NCBI RefSeq assembly: GCF_900156645.1
Contig: NZ_FTOC01000010.1
Coordinates: forward strand, 1 to 64,000
Reading direction: 5' to 3'
From: Salimicrobium flavidum
GTDB lineage: Bacteria; Bacillota; Bacilli; Bacillales; Halobacillaceae
Length of the DNA stretch: 64,000 nt
Shown here: in pieces, positions 9,493 to 18,800 of the stretch
Numbering within the stretch: the stretch's first letter is position 1
Layout: every line of letters starts with the position of its first letter
Program-made: the position numbers and the translations under genes
Notes under the pieces: generated by a model
What the model saw: the letters and a program-made list of their open reading frames with translations, nothing else
The model's database searches: none
Told to the model about the DNA's origin: nothing

Positions 9493-10476
<984 letters not shown>

Positions 10477-10482
10477 CTAACT

Positions 10483-10500
10483 TTGTGAAATATATCACAT
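10483..10500. promoter_or_regulatory. Rex operator of ldh
   Basis: TTGTGAAATATATCACAT is nearly identical to the Rex (redox-sensing repressor) consensus TTGTGAAATAWWTCACAA. It lies between the ldh start codon (25 bases away) and its likely promoter, an ideal place for repression. Confidence 0.85.
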
Positions 10501-10749
10501 GATTATTGTCTAATATTTATCACGTTAAATCAATGGTGTCTGTTATCTTTTTCACAATAATTGCAGCATTTTTCTAAGTAACCGTTTTCTTGTTCATGAT
10601 TTATTCACAATTGTGCCCGTACACATGTATGAGAGGAGATAACGTTCCTGGTCGATATTCACGTCTCCTGTATAAAGGGTCTAATCCTCACTCTGACAAT
10701 TGAACCAACTCATTTATTCGGTCTCTCCTAATCAAGTATGTTTAACATT
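10501..10749. other. Intergenic region upstream of ldh
   Basis: It holds the ldh promoter region (a TTGATT-17-GACAAT candidate reading leftward) and further TTCACAA-type half sites that may be weaker Rex contacts. No gene is supported in the remainder. Confidence 0.4.
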
Positions 10750-10850
10750 AGGTTCTGTTAAAGTCTATGGTTGATGATAGAAACGGAAGTTGGGGGAGCC
10801 CGTATTCATGCCCGCGGAAAGACTCCACCTGGAGGGACGGAAATAAATGT
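10750..10850. repeat. MITE-like repeat, copy 1 (degenerate)
   Basis: It starts GGTTCTGTTAAAGTC followed by GGTTGATGATAG and has the internal CCCGCGGAAAGACTCCACC block. These are shared with copies near 22.1, 29.3 and 36.2 kb. The right terminal inverted repeat is worn away. It lies just upstream of the SRPBCC gene. Confidence 0.6.
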
Positions 10851-10913
10851 AAAGAGATAATAGTGATTAACTTATAAGGAAAAGTGGAATAACTTACGTA
10901 GAGGTGAGAGCTA

Positions 10914-11378
10914 GTGAGAATATATAAGATCGAGAGAACCCAGCAGCTTCCGATTAGCATAAGTGAGGCATGGGCATTTTTTTCAAGTGCAGAGAACTTA
11001 TCAAGAATCACACCCCCATGGATGAAGTTCGAAGTTACCGGAGAGCTCCCTGAACACATGTACCCCGGTATGGTTGCCACATATCGCTTGCAGCCAGTGT
11101 TTGGAATTACATTAAAGTGGGTGACGGAGATCACTCACATGGAGGAGAACAAGTACTTTATTGATGAACAGCGTCATGGTCCATATCGATTCTGGCATCA
11201 TCAGCATCATTTCAAGGAAATTGAAAACGGCGTAGAGATGACGGATATTGTTCATTACGCTCTTCCCTACGCTATGATTGGACGGCTAGCACACCGTATC
11301 AATATCGAGAAGAAGCTGAATGAAATTTTCAAGTATAGGCATCAGAAGGTCGAGGAAATATTTAAGCAAGGGAAATAA
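10914..11378 (+). CDS. SRPBCC family protein (START-like fold)
   Basis: A 154-residue protein of the SRPBCC (polyketide cyclase/START-like) superfamily, small alpha/beta proteins with a hydrophobic ligand pocket. It resembles the CDINHIB/YndB-like subgroup: the N-terminal ISEAWAFFSSAENLSRITPP, then HHFKEIENGVEMTDIVHYAL, are typical. Start GTG at 10914 is chosen because GAGGTGA lies six bases upstream and the N-terminus is family-like. Ligand and role are unknown. A broken partial copy lies at 1033-1261. It ends five bases from a convergent ABC permease gene. Confidence 0.8.
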   Translation: MRIYKIERTQQLPISISEAWAFFSSAENLSRITPPWMKFEVTGELPEHMYPGMVATYRLQPVFGITLKWVTEITHMEENKYFIDEQRHGPYRFWHHQHHFKEIENGVEMTDIVHYALPYAMIGRLAHRINIEKKLNEIFKYRHQKVEEIFKQGK

Positions 11379-11383
11379 CTGAT

Positions 11384-12220
11384 TCACTCCTTATTCCTGA
11401 AAAAGTACATCGTCAGCGTACCGAATACGGCGATCAAACCTAGGGAAATGTAGGTGATGGTCAACAATTCACTCGTCACATCGTACCCGTGGATCAAGCC
11501 TCTGGAAGCATCGACCACGAAGGTTATCGGATTGATCTCCACAAAGCGCTGCAGCCAATTCGGCATCGTCGATGGATCCACGAACACACTGCTCAAAAAG
11601 GTAAGTGGGAATAGAAGCATCATACTTATCGCCATCAGGGCTTTTTCGGAACGGACGATGATTCCGAGGATCGTCCAGACCCACGATAAACTGAAAGAGA
11701 AAAACAGAATGACCAGGACAGCAAGAATAACTCCTATAAAGCCCGCTTCTGCACGAAATCCCAGAATGTATCCAAGGGTGATCATGATCGTCGAGGCGAG
11801 GGAGTATCTCACTACATCCACTAAAAGAGCCCCCACGAGCACAGCAGGCTGCCAGATCGGGAGGGAGCGGAAGCGGTCAAAGACGCCTTTTTCGATATCT
11901 TTATTCAAATCCAGACCTGTGTACATCGTGATCATCGACACGGTCATCACCAATATGCCCGGGAGGACAAAGTTCAGGTACTCTCCTGTCGAGCCTGAAA
12001 TCGCTCCGCCGAAAAGGTACGTGAACATCAATAAGAAGATGATCGGGAAGGCTGTCACATCAAAGAGCTGCTCCGGGATATAGCGAATACGTAACAAGGC
12101 ACGCCATGCGAAAGTCAGGGCGGCGTTCACTGGTGTCGTTTTGGGTGGGCGCTCTTCCAGAATGAGTGGTTTCTCCAATGAATTATTCTCCACTTGCTTC
12201 TCCACCTTCCCCTTGGGCAA
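11384..12220 (-). CDS. ABC transporter permease, DrrB-like
   Basis: A 278-residue membrane protein of the ABC-2/DrrB family (daunorubicin-type drug exporters and related export systems). It has about six hydrophobic segments and the conserved ENLNFVLPGILVMT-like block (YLNFVLPGILVMTVSM) plus PLTFLSSVFVDPSTMPNWLQ near the C-terminus, as in DrrB proteins. It overlaps the C-terminal codons of the ATPase gene and would form the exporter with it. That ATPase gene carries disabling changes, so this permease probably has no working partner unless another ATPase substitutes. Confidence 0.85.
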   Translation of the reverse strand: MPKGKVEKQVENNSLEKPLILEERPPKTTPVNAALTFAWRALLRIRYIPEQLFDVTAFPIIFLLMFTYLFGGAISGSTGEYLNFVLPGILVMTVSMITMYTGLDLNKDIEKGVFDRFRSLPIWQPAVLVGALLVDVVRYSLASTIMITLGYILGFRAEAGFIGVILAVLVILFFSFSLSWVWTILGIIVRSEKALMAISMMLLFPLTFLSSVFVDPSTMPNWLQRFVEINPITFVVDASRGLIHGYDVTSELLTITYISLGLIAVFGTLTMYFFRNKE

Positions 12221-13163
12221 GTTTTCCGGTTATCTGCAAGAATACGTCATCCAAACTTGGTTGCTGCATAGAGAAATCCTTCACGGCTATTTGTTGTGCC
12301 GCCAATTATCCAATCGCTTTTGCCGCTTTGGACTGGTCCTTCATCGTAACGGAGAGCGATAAATGAGTACGGTCGACCTCAGGCGCCTGAGTGAACATCT
12401 TTGTGAAGATGGATGCCGTTTCGTCCAAATCCTTTTCGTTTTCGAATTCGATGATCAGGCTTCGGATGCCGATCGAAGACTTCAATTCCTCGCTTGTCCC
12501 TTCTGCAATCAAAACTCCCCGGTCTATGACACCGATGAGGTCGGCAAGCTGATCCGCTTCTTCCAAATATTGCGTTGTTAGAAATACCGTTGTCCCTTTT
12601 CTCACCAGTGCCCTGATGATATCCCACACTTCGTTGCGACTTCTCGGGTCGAGTCCGGCGGTCGGTTTATCGAGAAAGAGCAGTTCGGGGGAAATGACGA
12701 TACTTGCAGCGATATCGATTCTTCTTCTCATACCGCCGGAATACTTCTTCACCTGGCGTTTCGCCGCATGCTGTAAATTGAAAGCGGCTAACAGATCATC
12801 CGCACGTTCCTTCGCCTCTTTGCGGGAAAAACCGACAAGCCTGCCGATGAAAACCAGGTTCTCGCGGCCGGAGAGTTCTTCATCGACAGAAGCGAACTGC
12901 CCCGTCAGACTGATCGATCGCCGTACTTCATCCGCTTCTTTGATCAGGTCGTGACCCATCACGGTTGCCTGACCTTCCGTCGGTTTCAACAGGGTGGCAA
13001 GCATACGGATCATCGTCGTTTTCCCCGCTCCGTTAGGCCTGAGAAATCCGTAAACGATCCCCTTTGGAACCTTTAGGCTGATGCCATCCACCGCTCGTTC
13101 TTTCCCGAAGGCTTTCACTAATTGATCCGCTTCTACGGCGTATGTTCTATTGGACTGGTTCAT
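12183..13163 (-). pseudogene. ABC transporter ATPase, DrrA-like, inactivated
   Basis: The frame matches DrrA-type ATPases (about 310-330 residues): Walker A region, signature KYSGGMRRRIDIA, Walker B, His-switch region and a C-terminal tail. Three key positions are damaged. The first Walker A glycine is Arg (RPNGAGKTT, codon AGG). The catalytic Walker B glutamate is Lys (LLFLDKPTAGLDP, codon AAA). An in-frame TAA at 12306-12308 cuts off the last 40 residues, which remain readable behind it (QQPSLDDVFLQITGK). Translation would yield 285 residues from the ATG at 13163. It was clearly an operon partner of the overlapping permease gene. Confidence 0.8.
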
Positions 13164-13239
13164 GCGCCCGGTCTCCCTCATTGATTATTTTTTCCATAAG
13201 CGGGCTTTAGGGATTTGGTGAAAAGATAGGATAGGAAGA

Positions 13240-13656
13240 TTAATCGTAGATAACTGCTTTTCCTTGTTCCTGTAACTGTTTCATGGAAGTGAGCATATGG
13301 TTTATTTCTTCATCGGAGTGCCTTTCCCATGTCTTCAATTCAGCGACAATCTTCAAAGGTGATACTGATCGGTAAGAACGAGTCGGGTTGCCGGGGAATT
13401 TCTGATCGGTCAGATTCGGATCATTTTCAAAATCACCGACGGGTTCTACAATATAAATTCTTTCTTCTGATCGGGAAGCTGCTAATTCGGCACCCCATTT
13501 GGCAGCGTTCAGGGTTGCAGTGAAATAAATATAGTTGGATTTTTTGTCCTGGTAATTGGATGACTGCTTAGGTTCCAACAGTTCATTGATTTTCAGTTCC
13601 GCTTTGGTTCCATGGAAAAAAGGGCCTTTATCTAAGACATGTTCATTGTTACTCAT
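13240..13656 (-). CDS. arr: NAD+--rifampin ADP-ribosyltransferase
   Basis: Arr transfers ADP-ribose from NAD+ to the C23 hydroxyl of rifamycins and so inactivates them. The 138-residue protein matches the compact Arr family along its length: GPFFHGTKAEL at the start, IYFTATLNAAKWGAELA, the IYIVEPVGDFENDPNLTDQK block and FPGNPTRSYRS. The start is ATG at 13656, seven bases after GAGGTG; two upstream in-frame ATGs crowd that site. It is a single gene next to a decayed drug-exporter operon. Arr homologues are common in environmental bacilli, so this is probably a native resistance gene rather than a recent acquisition. Confidence 0.9.
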   Translation of the reverse strand: MSNNEHVLDKGPFFHGTKAELKINELLEPKQSSNYQDKKSNYIYFTATLNAAKWGAELAASRSEERIYIVEPVGDFENDPNLTDQKFPGNPTRSYRSVSPLKIVAELKTWERHSDEEINHMLTSMKQLQEQGKAVIYD

Positions 13657-13910
13657 GCTCATACACCTCATAGATATTCAAATTTATATGCTTCGACACA
13701 ACTTACTGTTTATATACCCGGAGGGGGCGGGTTATAAGCTGTTCCCGAAAACTTTCAAGTGTATAATGAATCAGTAACTGTACGTGAATTTTAACGAAAG
13801 GGAAGCCGCGAGACTAAGAGGAAGACGACGGTTTCATGTATACTAGAGTGACAAATGATTTCTGCCGGGGAGAGCTAGTCGAATCGGCGTAAAAAATCGG
13901 AGGAATTACG

Positions 13911-15590
13911 ATGCTCAATCGGATCGCCAAAATAATAGTTCTGCTCCTCGTCTTGCTCGGGAGTGCTTTCATAGTCCTTAGCTTCTGGGATAAGGAAGCG
14001 AGTGATCAACAAGCAGACGAACAGTCGAAGCAACCGACCGAGGAAGAAACGGGAGAGGAGCCCGGTCCCACTTTAGAAACTGTATTCGATTCGGCTGGAG
14101 GGGGAAAACTCCCCGATAGCCCGGTCGTCGTCGGTAAGACGAGTAACGAAGAGGTGACAGCGGCATGGGGAGAGCCGGAGGATACTGTGGACGAGGGTAC
14201 GGGGCGTTCTCTGACCTATCCGTCCCGGGATGTTGTTATCGGTATTGCGGCCGACATAGTGACCGATATACGCTCGTCCCAGGAGAACATTACATCGTTC
14301 CATAGGGAGGATGTAACATCCTTCCAGGATCCCGGAGAAGTGGAGCAGCGACAGGAAGAGAACGGGACGAAAACAGTGTTCACTTATACCCTGGCTGACG
14401 AATATGTGCTGACGTGGGTGTTTCCGGGGTCTCCCGACGATGCGGGGAACCCGGCAGCGGAGTACGTGTTATTATCGAAGAAAACGAGTAGCGAACAGAA
14501 TGCTGAACGTATCGTCAACGAAATGAGCCTCGATGAAAAAATCGGGCAAATGATCTTCGGCGGAGTCAGTGGAACACAAATGAACCCCGAAACGAGGAGT
14601 GCTATCGAAGAGTACCACGTGGGCGGCCTCATTATGTTCGGGAACAATGTTGTAAGTGCTGAGCAGACCGTCTCCTTTTTGAACGAGATGAAAGCGGCTA
14701 ATGAAGGGAACCCTTCTCCTTTACTACTCGGTGTCGATGAAGAAGGAGGCACTGTGACGCGCATGCCTCCCGAGGCGAACAGTCTGCCGACGAGCCGTTC
14801 GATCGGAAACCTGAACGACCCGGAGGTCGCTTTTACGGCGGGAACGATTCTCGGGGAACAGGTGCAGGAGCTCGGATTCAATCTGGACTTTGCTCCTGTA
14901 CTTGATGTGAACAGCAATCCGAATAATCCGGTCATCGGCGACCGTTCCTTCGGTTCCAACACGGAAGTTGTCACCAATCTGGGCATACAGACGATGAAAG
15001 GGATTCAAGAGGAAGGGATCATTTCCGTTATCAAACATTTTCCCGGACACGGGGACACCGGTGTGGATTCCCACCTGAACCTTCCGCAAGTCGATAAAAG
15101 CTACGAGGAGTTGAGAGAGCTTGAGCTCGTACCTTTCAAGCAGGCTATTGAGGAGGGAGCAGATGTCACCATGATCGCTCACATCCTCCTTCCGCAAATC
15201 GATCAAAATTATCCGGCCTCCATGTCGGAAGAAGTGATCACGGGGATTTTGCGGGAAGACTACGATTTCGACGGGGTGGTCATCACCGATGACTTGACGA
15301 TGGGTGCGATTACGAATCAATACAGCATAGCTGATGCAGCTGTACAGTCCGTCAAAGCGGGTGGCGATTTATTACTCGTTGCCCATGACCCGAATCTGGT
15401 CGCTGTAGTGTTTGATGAATTGAAAGCGGCTGTTGAGAACGGAGAGATCAGTGAAGACAGTATTGACGAAAGTGTCGAACGGATCACGGAATTGAAGGAA
15501 AAATACCAGGTGTCGGATGAACCGACCGAAGCTCCGGATTTTCAACCGATCAATGAGAAGGTGGAAGCCATTTTGGAGAAAGTGTCCTGA
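13911..15590 (+). CDS. nagZ: Glycoside hydrolase family 3, beta-N-acetylhexosaminidase
   Basis: A 559-residue, membrane-anchored or secreted enzyme expected to remove N-acetylglucosamine from peptidoglycan fragments. Residues 1-25 form one hydrophobic segment after MLNRIAK. A poly-Gln/Glu linker and a small beta-rich domain (about 60-190, MurNAc-enzyme-associated type, function unknown) follow. The GH3 barrel (about 200-540) has the NagZ motif KHFPGHGDTGVDSHLNLP, whose His acts in acid-base catalysis, and nucleophile Asp in VVITDDLTMGAI. A typical C-terminal GH3 sandwich domain is absent, as in NagZ. Start ATG follows AGGAG. Confidence 0.88.
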   Translation: MLNRIAKIIVLLLVLLGSAFIVLSFWDKEASDQQADEQSKQPTEEETGEEPGPTLETVFDSAGGGKLPDSPVVVGKTSNEEVTAAWGEPEDTVDEGTGRSLTYPSRDVVIGIAADIVTDIRSSQENITSFHREDVTSFQDPGEVEQRQEENGTKTVFTYTLADEYVLTWVFPGSPDDAGNPAAEYVLLSKKTSSEQNAERIVNEMSLDEKIGQMIFGGVSGTQMNPETRSAIEEYHVGGLIMFGNNVVSAEQTVSFLNEMKAANEGNPSPLLLGVDEEGGTVTRMPPEANSLPTSRSIGNLNDPEVAFTAGTILGEQVQELGFNLDFAPVLDVNSNPNNPVIGDRSFGSNTEVVTNLGIQTMKGIQEEGIISVIKHFPGHGDTGVDSHLNLPQVDKSYEELRELELVPFKQAIEEGADVTMIAHILLPQIDQNYPASMSEEVITGILREDYDFDGVVITDDLTMGAITNQYSIADAAVQSVKAGGDLLLVAHDPNLVAVVFDELKAAVENGEISEDSIDESVERITELKEKYQVSDEPTEAPDFQPINEKVEAILEKVS

Positions 15591-15625
15591 TGGCTCCTTA
15601 GAAAACACTCCGCATCCTTCTGATG

Positions 15626-15631
15626 TATAAT
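15626..15631 (+). promoter_or_regulatory. Possible -10 element before degV
   Basis: A perfect TATAAT hexamer, preceded by TG, lies about 55 bases upstream of the DegV start. No good -35 box is seen at the normal distance, so confidence is limited. Confidence 0.35.
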
Positions 15632-15685
15632 GGAAGCATCATTACGAACGAAGGAACACTCACGATAACCAAGGGGGAGATGGAA

Positions 15686-16570
15686 TTGCGTAAAATCATC
15701 TTATCAACGGAAAGCGGCGCCGACTTACCTTCAGATTTGGCGGAGAAACACAAGATCCAGGTAGTTCCGATGCACATCATTATGGGCGGAGAGGATTATG
15801 AGGACGGATCTTTGCCGGTCGAAGATATTTATGATTATTATGAGCGGACAAAGAACATCCCATCGACTACCGCGACGAATGTCCATGAGTACCAGGAGTT
15901 CTTTGCGAAGATACAAGGGAAGTTCCCGGATTGTTCGATTGTACACGTAGGCTACACATCAAAAGCATCATCCTCGTTTCAGAATGCCGTCATCGCCGCG
16001 GATGAGTTTGAAGACATTCATCTTATCGATGCCCTGAACGTTACGGGCGGCTTGGCTGCGATCGTACTGCATGCAGCGGACTTACTGGAAAAACAGCCGG
16101 ATATTGAACCGGACAAATTGGTCGAAAACATAGAGATAAGCGTCCCTAAAGCGAGACTCGCTTTCATACCGGGAAGCCTCGAGTTTCTGAAAGCGGGGGG
16201 ACGGGTGAGTAACATGGGTTCCCTGATCGGTACGCTGTTGAAGATAAAGCCGCGCATCGATTTAAAGAACGGCAAGCTCATGTCCACGAAGAAATACCGT
16301 GGGAAGATGAGCGGGGCCAGTGAGAAACTTTTTCGCGATTACTTGAGTGAATTTGATATAGACCGAGAACAACTGTATTTCATCTACTCTCTCGGGCTCG
16401 ACGAAAAAATCAAACAGCGTATGGAGGAGGTTGCCGGAGAAAACGGCTTCCAACATATAAGATGGGTCCAGGCGGGTGGTATGATTTCGACACACTCCGG
16501 CCCCGGAGGTTTCGGTGTTGCCGGGTTAGAGAGAGGTGTCCGCCCTGCATCGGAAAACAGCTCAGAGTGA
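15686..16570 (+). CDS. DegV family fatty-acid-binding protein
   Basis: DegV (FakB-like) proteins bind a fatty acid and present it to the FakA kinase for phosphorylation. The 294-residue protein opens MRKIILSTESGADLP, the family N-terminus, has the TTATN motif that contacts the carboxylate, the FIPGSLEFLKAGGRVSN segment, and HSGPGGFGVAG near the end. I choose TTG at 15686, eight bases after GGGGGAG; the ATG at 15680 directly abuts that ribosome site. No fakA gene is in the window. Confidence 0.85.
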   Translation: MRKIILSTESGADLPSDLAEKHKIQVVPMHIIMGGEDYEDGSLPVEDIYDYYERTKNIPSTTATNVHEYQEFFAKIQGKFPDCSIVHVGYTSKASSSFQNAVIAADEFEDIHLIDALNVTGGLAAIVLHAADLLEKQPDIEPDKLVENIEISVPKARLAFIPGSLEFLKAGGRVSNMGSLIGTLLKIKPRIDLKNGKLMSTKKYRGKMSGASEKLFRDYLSEFDIDREQLYFIYSLGLDEKIKQRMEEVAGENGFQHIRWVQAGGMISTHSGPGGFGVAGLERGVRPASENSSE

Positions 16571-16600
16571 TGGTACAGGGAAGCCGACATAGGTATAAGT

Positions 16601-16945
16601 GTGACGGAAGTGAGCCGAGGGAAGAAGGCCCGGAGCATAGCGGAAGAAGAAGGGGTCGCATGGGACCCGGAGAAAGGCAAGGAATTGTTGCTCGTTCATT
16701 TTGAGACTTATCTGTTTGAGGCTGAAGAAGCCTCCATTGATGATTATGCTTCTTCTATTATGGAAGTGAACCCTGAGAAAGCTGGGAGATCGCCAGGTTA
16801 CGAACTCTCCGAAAGCAAAGAAGTATTAAGCAAGGGGGAGACCGGGAAGCATCAGGTGATTTATGAGATAGATGAAAGTGCAGAAGAGGTGAATGGGCTG
16901 ATTGATACGGCTGTGAACGGCGAACTTTGGTTCAATTTGCAGTGA
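16601..16945 (+). CDS. Hypothetical acidic protein, 114 aa
   Basis: The frame starts at GTG behind a weak AGGT and encodes a small, acidic, soluble protein without membrane segments or Cys clusters. The second half (KHQVIYEIDESAEEVNGLID) has the alternation expected for a folded beta-alpha protein, and codon usage resembles its neighbours. I do not recognise a family. It lies 30 bases after DegV and is followed by a strong terminator, so it may be the last gene of that unit. Confidence 0.5.
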   Translation: MTEVSRGKKARSIAEEEGVAWDPEKGKELLLVHFETYLFEAEEASIDDYASSIMEVNPEKAGRSPGYELSESKEVLSKGETGKHQVIYEIDESAEEVNGLIDTAVNGELWFNLQ

Positions 16946-16958
16946 TGATTATGATGAA

Positions 16959-16998
16959 AAACCACGCTATTCCTGAAAAGGAACAGGCGTGGTTTTTT
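16959..16998 (+). terminator. Intrinsic terminator
   Basis: ACCACGC and GCGTGGT pair around an inner TTCC/GGAA stem and are followed by TTTTTT. It closes the unit that ends with the gene stopping at 16945. Confidence 0.85.
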
Positions 16999-17231
16999 AG
17001 GTCGGTCCGAGGCATTTGAATTTGTAACATAAATTTAATTCGATTAGTCGGCAAATCCGCATGTAGTATGAGTAGTAACAGTGTTAAGTTTCTGTGAAAA
17101 GGGAAATTAAGTAAAGATAAGGTCGTTATTCTCCATTATAAGGATAGAGAGCCTCTCGATAATTATTCAACATAAGTGATAAGTTTATAGTAAGGTAAAG
17201 TAACCACCACGATTTTAAAGGGGAGCAAGAT

Positions 17232-18683
17232 ATGAAACTTCATGAATTAGGGCACATTCTGGACATAGAGATGGAAGCAGGCTCACTGATAAATACAGAG
17301 ACATGGATCACGGGGATATCCTACCGTTCACAAGAGGTGAAGGAAGGATATCTATTTGTTGCGATTAAAGGTCATCAGAAAGATGGTCATCAATATATAA
17401 CTCAAGCTATTGAAAACGGTGCATGCGCCGTTATAGGCGAAGAGGAAAACCTGGACATCCCTGTACCATATTTCTGCGTGGGTAACAGCAGAAGAGCATT
17501 GAGCTTAGTCAGCGATCATTACTATAACTTTCCTACACACGATAAAATAATCATCGGTGTGACAGGTACAAACGGGAAGACGACCACAAGCTCTCTCCTA
17601 AGAAATATTTTGGAAGAGAACGGTTTCTCCTGTGCCCTTTTCGGAAGCACGAAGAATATCATCAATGGAGTAAGTTATACTACGGTGAATACAACTCCCA
17701 CCTTACTGGAGATAAACAGGCTTTTGGCCGGTAGTGAAGATGAAGTACTAATTATTGAAGTTTCCTCCCACGCTTTAACACAGCATAGGGTGGATGGTAT
17801 TTTGTTCGATTACGCCCTGTTCACGAATCTTTCCCATGATCATCTGGACTATCATGGTTCCATGGAGAACTACTTCAGCGCTAAGAAGAAATTGTTCAGT
17901 ATGTTGAAAAAGAACGGGAAAGCCATTGTCAACACGGATGATTATTGGGGAGAGATCTTGGCGGATGAACTTTCGGCCCAAGGCATTCCTGCAATCACCG
18001 TTGGGGAGAATAAGCAAAGTGATGTAAAATTGGAACGCTATACATTCGAGCCAAGGAAGTTACTTCTGAAAGATAGGGAGGAAATCATTCCGGTCAAACC
18101 TTTTATTTATGGGTATCACAATATGTACAACATCGCTATGGCTTATGGAACCGCACGACAAATCGGAGTGGATATGGAAGCCACCATCCGATCGATTGAA
18201 CAGTTCAAAGGTGTGGAAGGTAGGTTCACAGTCATTTTCACGCATCGAGGGAGTAAGGTTGCTATCGATTATGCCCATACTCCTGATGCCCTTTTCCACT
18301 GTTTGAACACTGTCAGAGAGCAGTGTGATGGGAAACTTATTCATCTGTTCGGTTTCAGAGGAGATAGAGATTCAACGAAAAGAGAGGAAATGATTTCGAT
18401 TTCTTCAGAACTGAGTGATCAATACATTCTTACATTCGATGACCTTAATTCTGTGTCTTCTGAAGTGATGAAGAACACTCTCGTCGAAATTCAGGAAAAG
18501 TACGGGTACCACAACGGAAGAGTGATCATGGATCGTACAAAGGCTATCGAGGACGCTGTCGCCTCAGCCCGGGAAAAAGATTGGATTGTTATTACGGGCA
18601 AGGGCCTGGAGAAGTATCAGCAGAAGTATCAGCATCCCGTTCAGAATGATGAAGAAGCCGTTTTATTTTTGGGTTCAGAGTAA
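17232..18683 (+). CDS. MurE-like Mur ligase paralogue
   Basis: A 483-residue ATP-dependent ligase of the MurE family, which adds an amino acid to UDP-MurNAc dipeptide in peptidoglycan synthesis. It has the UDP-binding N-terminal domain (LFVAIKGHQKDGHQYI), the P-loop GVTGTNGKTTTSSLL, the NLSHDHLDYHGSMENY segment, the carbamylated-lysine stretch AKKKLF, and the C-terminal ITGKGLEKYQ. The substrate-selecting DNPR motif of meso-DAP MurE is replaced by DDLNSV (around residues 402-407). It is far from any division/cell-wall cluster, so it is probably a second ligase with another amino acid or acceptor; the true role is open. Confidence 0.8.
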   Translation: MKLHELGHILDIEMEAGSLINTETWITGISYRSQEVKEGYLFVAIKGHQKDGHQYITQAIENGACAVIGEEENLDIPVPYFCVGNSRRALSLVSDHYYNFPTHDKIIIGVTGTNGKTTTSSLLRNILEENGFSCALFGSTKNIINGVSYTTVNTTPTLLEINRLLAGSEDEVLIIEVSSHALTQHRVDGILFDYALFTNLSHDHLDYHGSMENYFSAKKKLFSMLKKNGKAIVNTDDYWGEILADELSAQGIPAITVGENKQSDVKLERYTFEPRKLLLKDREEIIPVKPFIYGYHNMYNIAMAYGTARQIGVDMEATIRSIEQFKGVEGRFTVIFTHRGSKVAIDYAHTPDALFHCLNTVREQCDGKLIHLFGFRGDRDSTKREEMISISSELSDQYILTFDDLNSVSSEVMKNTLVEIQEKYGYHNGRVIMDRTKAIEDAVASAREKDWIVITGKGLEKYQQKYQHPVQNDEEAVLFLGSE

Positions 18684-18800
18684 CATCAGAAGTATCCTTA
18701 TGGAGCACCAGGTATGTTTGAATGTAGTGGATAGAGGAAATAGTCTCCCATGACGGTTGAAAGAATATACGTTCAGTTCACAATAAAGGAGACTTTCGTT

